This document shows, one piece after another, positions 60,914 to 64,000 of a DNA stretch of 64,000 nucleotides. Within the stretch, counting starts at the first letter, position 1, and each line of letters opens with the position of its first letter. Origin of the DNA: Sphingomonas tagetis (GTDB taxonomy: Bacteria > Pseudomonadota > Alphaproteobacteria > Sphingomonadales > Sphingomonadaceae); NCBI RefSeq assembly GCF_024211275.1, contig NZ_JAMLDX010000007.1:62001-126000 (forward strand). Reading direction: 5' to 3'. Position numbers and translations under genes: made by a program. The notes beneath the pieces are model-generated. The model did not search any database. It worked only from the letters and a program-made list of their open reading frames with translations, and was not told where the DNA came from.

Positions 60914-61295
60914 CGCCACCGAGCCCTACGACCCCAACAACGTCTTCGCGAAGATCCTGCGGGGCGAGATTCCCTCGAAGCGCGTCTATGAAGACGAATT
61001 CGCCATCGCCTTCCACGACATCAACCCGCACGCGCCGACGCATCTGCTGGTGATCCCGACCGGCCCCTATGTCTCGTGGGACGATTTCTCCGCGAACGCG
61101 TCGGACGCCGAGATCGCCGGGTTCGTCCGCGCGGTCGGCGCGGTCGCGCGCGAAGCGGGTGCGGTCGAGCCGGGTTACCGCCTGCTCGCCAATGTCGGGC
61201 TCAATTCGGGACAGGAGGTACCGCACCTCCACGTCCATGTTTTCGCGGGCAAGCCGCTCGGTCCCATGTTGGCTGGTCCAATGCTGGCGCGATAG
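60903..61295 (+). CDS. HIT-family nucleotide-binding hydrolase
   Basis: A 130-residue histidine-triad protein, likely a hydrolase of adenosine phosphoramidates or dinucleotides. NNVFAKILRGEIPSKRVYED opens the fold, FHDINPHAPTHLLVIP follows, and the triad HLHVHVF lies near residue 110. ATG 60903 overlaps hisE; ATG 60885 is also in frame and lies deeper inside hisE. HIT genes often adjoin hisE in alphaproteobacteria, possibly only as a conserved neighbour. No unusual residue. Confidence 0.92.
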   Translation: MPIDATEPYDPNNVFAKILRGEIPSKRVYEDEFAIAFHDINPHAPTHLLVIPTGPYVSWDDFSANASDAEIAGFVRAVGAVAREAGAVEPGYRLLANVGLNSGQEVPHLHVHVFAGKPLGPMLAGPMLAR

Positions 61296-61396
61296 CCCGT
61301 GCAGTTGGGGGATTGCGCCCCCCCATTTTGCGGTTAGGCTCCCGGCATTCGCATCTCGGCGACAGGCAATGGCCTCGCCGGCTTAGGGGAAGCTGC

Positions 61397-62974
61397 ATGA
61401 CATTCGGGCGCGTCAAGCCACTCGACGCCATATTGGCGACGGCAGAAAAGAAATCACTCCATCGCTCGCTGGGCTGGTTCCAGCTCACCTTGTTCGGCAT
61501 CGGTTGCGTGATCGGCACCGGCATCTTCGTGCTGACCGCTGCCGGCGCGCAAAAGGCCGGTCCGGGCCTGATGCTCGCCTTCGCCATCGCCGGCGCGATC
61601 TGCATCGTCGCCGCGCTCTGCTATGCCGAGATCGCGGCGATGATCCCGGTCGCCGGCTCCGCCTACACCTATACCTATGCGACGATGGGCGAGGTGCTCG
61701 CCTGGACCGTCGGCTGGGCGCTGGTCCTCGAATATGCGGTGGCGGCAAGCGCTGTGTCGGTCGGCTGGTCCGGCTATTTCACCGGCACGATATTGAACGA
61801 GTTCCTGGGGATACAGCTGCCCGCCTTCCTCGCGGGCGCGCCGCTGGCGCTGGGCGGCATCGAGGGCGGCTTCATCAACCTGCCCGCCGTGGTGATCGCG
61901 CTGCTGATCACCTGGCTGCTGATGATCGGCACGACCGAGAGCGCACGCGTCAACGCCGTGCTGGTCGCGATCAAGGTGACCGCGCTCACCGCATTCATCA
62001 TCCTGACCCTGCCGAGCGACTATTTCTCGACCGACAAGTTCAATCCCTTCCTCCCGGCCGGCGTGTTCGGCGGCTTCGGTTCGGGCGTCGGGGCAGTCGG
62101 CGCGGCGGCGACGATCTTCTTCGCCTATGTCGGGTTCGACGCGGTCTCGACTGCGGCGGAGGAGACCAAGGATCCGCAGCGCAACGTGCCGATCGGTCTG
62201 ATCGGGTCGCTCCTGTTCTGCACCGTCTTCTACATCCTCGTCGCCGCGGGCGCCATCGGCACGATGGGCGGCCAGCCGATCATGGGGCCGAACGGCGTGC
62301 CCTTCCCCGCCGGTTCGGAGGAACTCGCGCGCCAGTGCGCCACCTACACTGCCGACGCGCTGCCGCTGGTCTGCTCGAACGAAGCGCTCGCGCACGTCCT
62401 TCGCCAGATCGGCTGGTCGGGCGTCGGCAACGCGCTCGGCATCGCCGCATTCGTCGCGCTGCCCTCCGTCATCCTGATCCTGCTGTTCGGCCAGACCCGC
62501 GTGGCGTTCGTGATGAGCCGCGACGGCCTGCTCCCCGAATCGTGGAGCAAGGTGCATCCCAAGTGGAAGACACCACATGTGATCACCGCGATCACCGGCG
62601 TGGTCGTCGCCTTCGCCGCAGCGTTCCTGCCGGTCGGCAAGCTCGCCGACATCGCCAATGCCGGCACGCTCTATGCGTTCATGATGGTCGCCATCGCGGT
62701 CATGATCCTGCGCAAGACCGCCGCCGACACGCCGCGCAAGTTCAAGACGCCGGCGCTGTGGCTGATCGGCCCGCTGACTATCCTCGGCACGATCTTTCTG
62801 TTCTTCAACTTGCCGCTCGAGGCGATGATGGTGCTCCCGATATGGGGCGCGGTCGGTATGGTGATCTACTATGGCTACAGCCGCAGCCGCAGCCATCTCG
62901 GCCGCGGCATCATCGAGAGCCACGAGGTTGAGGCTGTGACCGAAATCGAGCCGCATCCGCCCGGCACGCACTGA
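61397..62974 (+). CDS. APC-superfamily amino-acid permease 2
   Basis: A 525-residue inner-membrane transporter with about twelve helices. The first helix holds FGIGCVIGTGIFVLTAAGAQ, the amino-group-binding motif, and IFFAYVGFDAVSTAAEETKD is the helix 6 and loop signature of cationic-amino-acid-like permeases. A cysteine-bearing extracellular loop (ELARQCATYTADALPLVCSN) may form a disulfide. The ATG at 61397 has GGGGAAG upstream; the open frame further up is within the HIT gene. It ends EIEPHPPGTH and is followed by a strong terminator. It is not a close copy of the permease at 15678. The substrate is unknown. Confidence 0.9.
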   Translation: MTFGRVKPLDAILATAEKKSLHRSLGWFQLTLFGIGCVIGTGIFVLTAAGAQKAGPGLMLAFAIAGAICIVAALCYAEIAAMIPVAGSAYTYTYATMGEVLAWTVGWALVLEYAVAASAVSVGWSGYFTGTILNEFLGIQLPAFLAGAPLALGGIEGGFINLPAVVIALLITWLLMIGTTESARVNAVLVAIKVTALTAFIILTLPSDYFSTDKFNPFLPAGVFGGFGSGVGAVGAAATIFFAYVGFDAVSTAAEETKDPQRNVPIGLIGSLLFCTVFYILVAAGAIGTMGGQPIMGPNGVPFPAGSEELARQCATYTADALPLVCSNEALAHVLRQIGWSGVGNALGIAAFVALPSVILILLFGQTRVAFVMSRDGLLPESWSKVHPKWKTPHVITAITGVVVAFAAAFLPVGKLADIANAGTLYAFMMVAIAVMILRKTAADTPRKFKTPALWLIGPLTILGTIFLFFNLPLEAMMVLPIWGAVGMVIYYGYSRSRSHLGRGIIESHEVEAVTEIEPHPPGTH

Positions 62975-62997
62975 CGCTTGGTTGAAGTCTGAAACGG

Positions 62998-63026
62998 AAA
63001 GGGGGGGCCTCAGGCCTCCCCTTTTT
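62998..63026 (+). terminator. Rho-independent terminator after APC permease 2
   Basis: AAAGGGGGGGCC (from 62998) pairs with GGCCTCCCCTTT (to 63024), with one G-U wobble and a TCA loop, followed by TT for a total run of five Ts (63022-63026). It lies 23 bases after the stop codon. Confidence 0.85.
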
Positions 63027-63145
63027 CGTGTGCCTTCCCCCATGCAGCGGAGGGGCCGAGGGTGGTGCGCGGCCCGCAGGTCCGCATTCGACGGCAGCGG
63101 CAACCACCAAAAAGCCGCCGTCTCCCCCCTCACCCCAGCCGACCC

Positions 63146-63251
63146 GTCATCCCGGCCTCGTGCCGGGATCTACCGGGAGGCCAGCGCTGCGCTATCGCTT
63201 CAATCGCCAGCACCCGCTGCACCCTGGATCACGGCACAAGGCCAGGATGAC
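63146..63251. repeat. REP-like extragenic palindromic repeat
   Basis: The outer halves GTCATCC (63146-63152) and GGATGAC (63245-63251) are inverted. Inside, ATCCCGGC-CTCGT-GCCGGGAT (63149-63169) is a perfect hairpin. The GTCATCCCGG...GGATGAC form with a central hairpin is the pattern of extragenic repeats that recur through alphaproteobacterial genomes. Confidence 0.65.
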
Positions 63252-63564
63252 CTCTAACGGCTCTAAGTTGTCTTCTAGCAGTACGCCATTTCTTCTGAGC
63301 TCCGGTCGGTCCGCTTTCACGTGCGGGAACTTCAATCTGACCGATCGCCGAACTCCTTTAAAGTAAGCAATGTAGTTCGTGCTGCCGCAACCAAGCAGGA
63401 CCGTGTTGCATATATGTGGCACCCAGCAACAAATCTGACGGCTCAACGACACATTACAACGTCGTAGCTTTACAGGTGTGCGACCCGTATGCATCACCTT
63501 AGCTATTGGATTGGGGCGAACCGGATCGACTGCGCTGGCCGCCCTGCATTGAAAGGGTGTCATT
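63252..63564 (+). other. AT-richer leader upstream of TonB receptor 5
   Basis: Visibly less GC-rich than its surroundings (for example TTTAAAGTAAGCAATG, GCATATATG), with no convincing gene. It presumably contains the promoter of the receptor at 63565; the composition suggests later arrival or a remnant of another element. I saw neither TACCC nor MocR-type elements in it. Confidence 0.5.
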
Positions 63565-64000
63565 ATGAAAACGGTTTCATGGGCCGCGCTGCTGCGTGGC
63601 ACTGTCGGAATGTCTGCGCTTGCGCTGAGCGGTATCAGTCTTTGCGTCACGCCCGCGCTCGCTCAGAGCGCGCCGCCCGCGCCTGTGGACACGCAGTCTT
63701 CGGACGCCGGGTCGGAAGACACCATCGTCGTCACTGGTTCGCTCCTGAGCCGCGCCGACACCGACACCCCCTCGCCCGTCACCGTTATCAGCGCCGAGAC
63801 GCTTGATCGCGCCGGCGTCACCAACATGGCCGACGCGATCCGTCAGGCGTCGGCCGACGGCGCGGGCTCGATCGGCGTCGGCTTCACCAGCGGCTTCTCG
63901 GCGGGCGGTTCGGCCGTGTCGCTGCGCAACCTCGGCGTCTCCTCGACGCTGGTGCTGGTCGACGGCCTGCGCTCGGCCAACTTCCCGCTCAGCGACGACG
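63565..64000 (+). CDS. TonB-dependent receptor 5, cut by window edge
   Basis: Only the first 145 codons are present. The signal peptide is long and ends TPALAQ (about residue 34). Then come a linker, a TonB-box-like DTIVVTGSLL and the plug start (ADTDTPSPVTVISAETLDRA, NMADAIRQASADGAGSIG, SLRNLGVSSTLVLVDGL). The SPVTVISAE and GVSSTLVLVDG pattern belongs to the larger carbohydrate/peptide-type TonB receptors of sphingomonads rather than the siderophore class of receptors 1-4. AAAGGG precedes the ATG at 63565. The rest, and hence the ligand class, lies beyond the window. Confidence 0.88.
   Translation, partial: MKTVSWAALLRGTVGMSALALSGISLCVTPALAQSAPPAPVDTQSSDAGSEDTIVVTGSLLSRADTDTPSPVTVISAETLDRAGVTNMADAIRQASADGAGSIGVGFTSGFSAGGSAVSLRNLGVSSTLVLVDGLRSANFPLSDD

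Larger units (their letters stand above)
62975..63251. other. Intergenic interval after APC permease 2 holding a terminator and a repeat
   Basis: No convincing coding sequence. Short open frames here are GC-driven. The interval begins with the terminator of the permease and ends with an extragenic repeat whose outer halves are GTCATCC and GGATGAC. Confidence 0.6.

Noticed and set aside
63192..63650. Open frame of 152 codons on the minus strand in the low-GC leader
   Set aside because: Overlaps the repeat and the TonB receptor signal peptide, has no motif and no ribosome site; kept as non-coding.
1..64000. tRNA, rRNA, CRISPR array, prophage or insertion sequence
   Set aside because: No cloverleaf, array of spaced identical repeats, integrase or transposase was found by reading; repeats seen are short extragenic palindromes.

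Overview
The window is typical of an alphaproteobacterium of the Sphingomonas type. It is uniformly GC-rich, densely packed with genes that overlap by 1-4 bases, and rich in TonB-dependent receptors (five, one cut by the window edge). It also carries an alphaproteobacterial-type SspB, a DUF2093 protein and a hisB-hisH-hisA-hisF-hisE run. I recognised no tRNA, rRNA, CRISPR array, prophage or insertion sequence.

Bases 1-22400 are accessory uptake and hydrolysis functions. A hydantoinase/oxoprolinase subunit, cut by the left edge, is divergent from a MalT-like LuxR regulator. Then come two tandem FhuA-type TonB receptors, a YtcJ-like amidohydrolase, two tandem Fes/IroE-type esterases, an unknown four-cysteine exported protein and a PiuC-type hydroxylase. 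These are followed by ornithine cyclodeaminase with its divergent Lrp-type regulator, an amino-acid permease, two HSL-type hydrolases, a third TonB receptor and an AraC regulator. Several of these promoters share TACCC direct repeats spaced 20-21 bp, which I propose as the box of the LuxR regulator.

Bases 22500-36000 look like a catabolic module: an exported alkyl-sulfatase-like enzyme, an AAHS-type MFS transporter, an IclR regulator, an SDR dehydrogenase, an aldehyde dehydrogenase and a divergent class III CoA-transferase. An exported propeller-amidohydrolase, a YncE-like propeller protein and an MHS transporter follow. The likely logic is ester cleavage, alcohol to aldehyde to acid, then CoA activation; the substrate is unknown.

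Bases 35900-49100 are centred on a MocR-type PLP regulator. Divergent from it is a tight operon of a PaiB-like protein, two amidohydrolases (one without its metal motif) and proC. Downstream are two duplicated small secreted proteins, a TonB receptor, a PepSY membrane protein and two porins. A bipartite element, TGGTCCC-N16/17-TGGATGTTTTG, lies upstream of four of these units and a partial copy lies in front of the regulator. The receptor promoter also has a Fur-box-like palindrome and TACCC boxes.

Bases 49100-63000 are mostly housekeeping: a decayed 2OG-Fe(II) oxygenase gene, an M23 peptidase, DUF2093, xseA/purD with overlapping divergent start codons, gmk, fumC, a MarR protein with a C-terminal membrane helix, sspB, the his genes with a small membrane-protein gene inserted, a HIT protein and an APC permease. 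A 590-base gap with a terminator, an extragenic repeat and an AT-richer leader precedes a fifth TonB receptor cut by the right edge.
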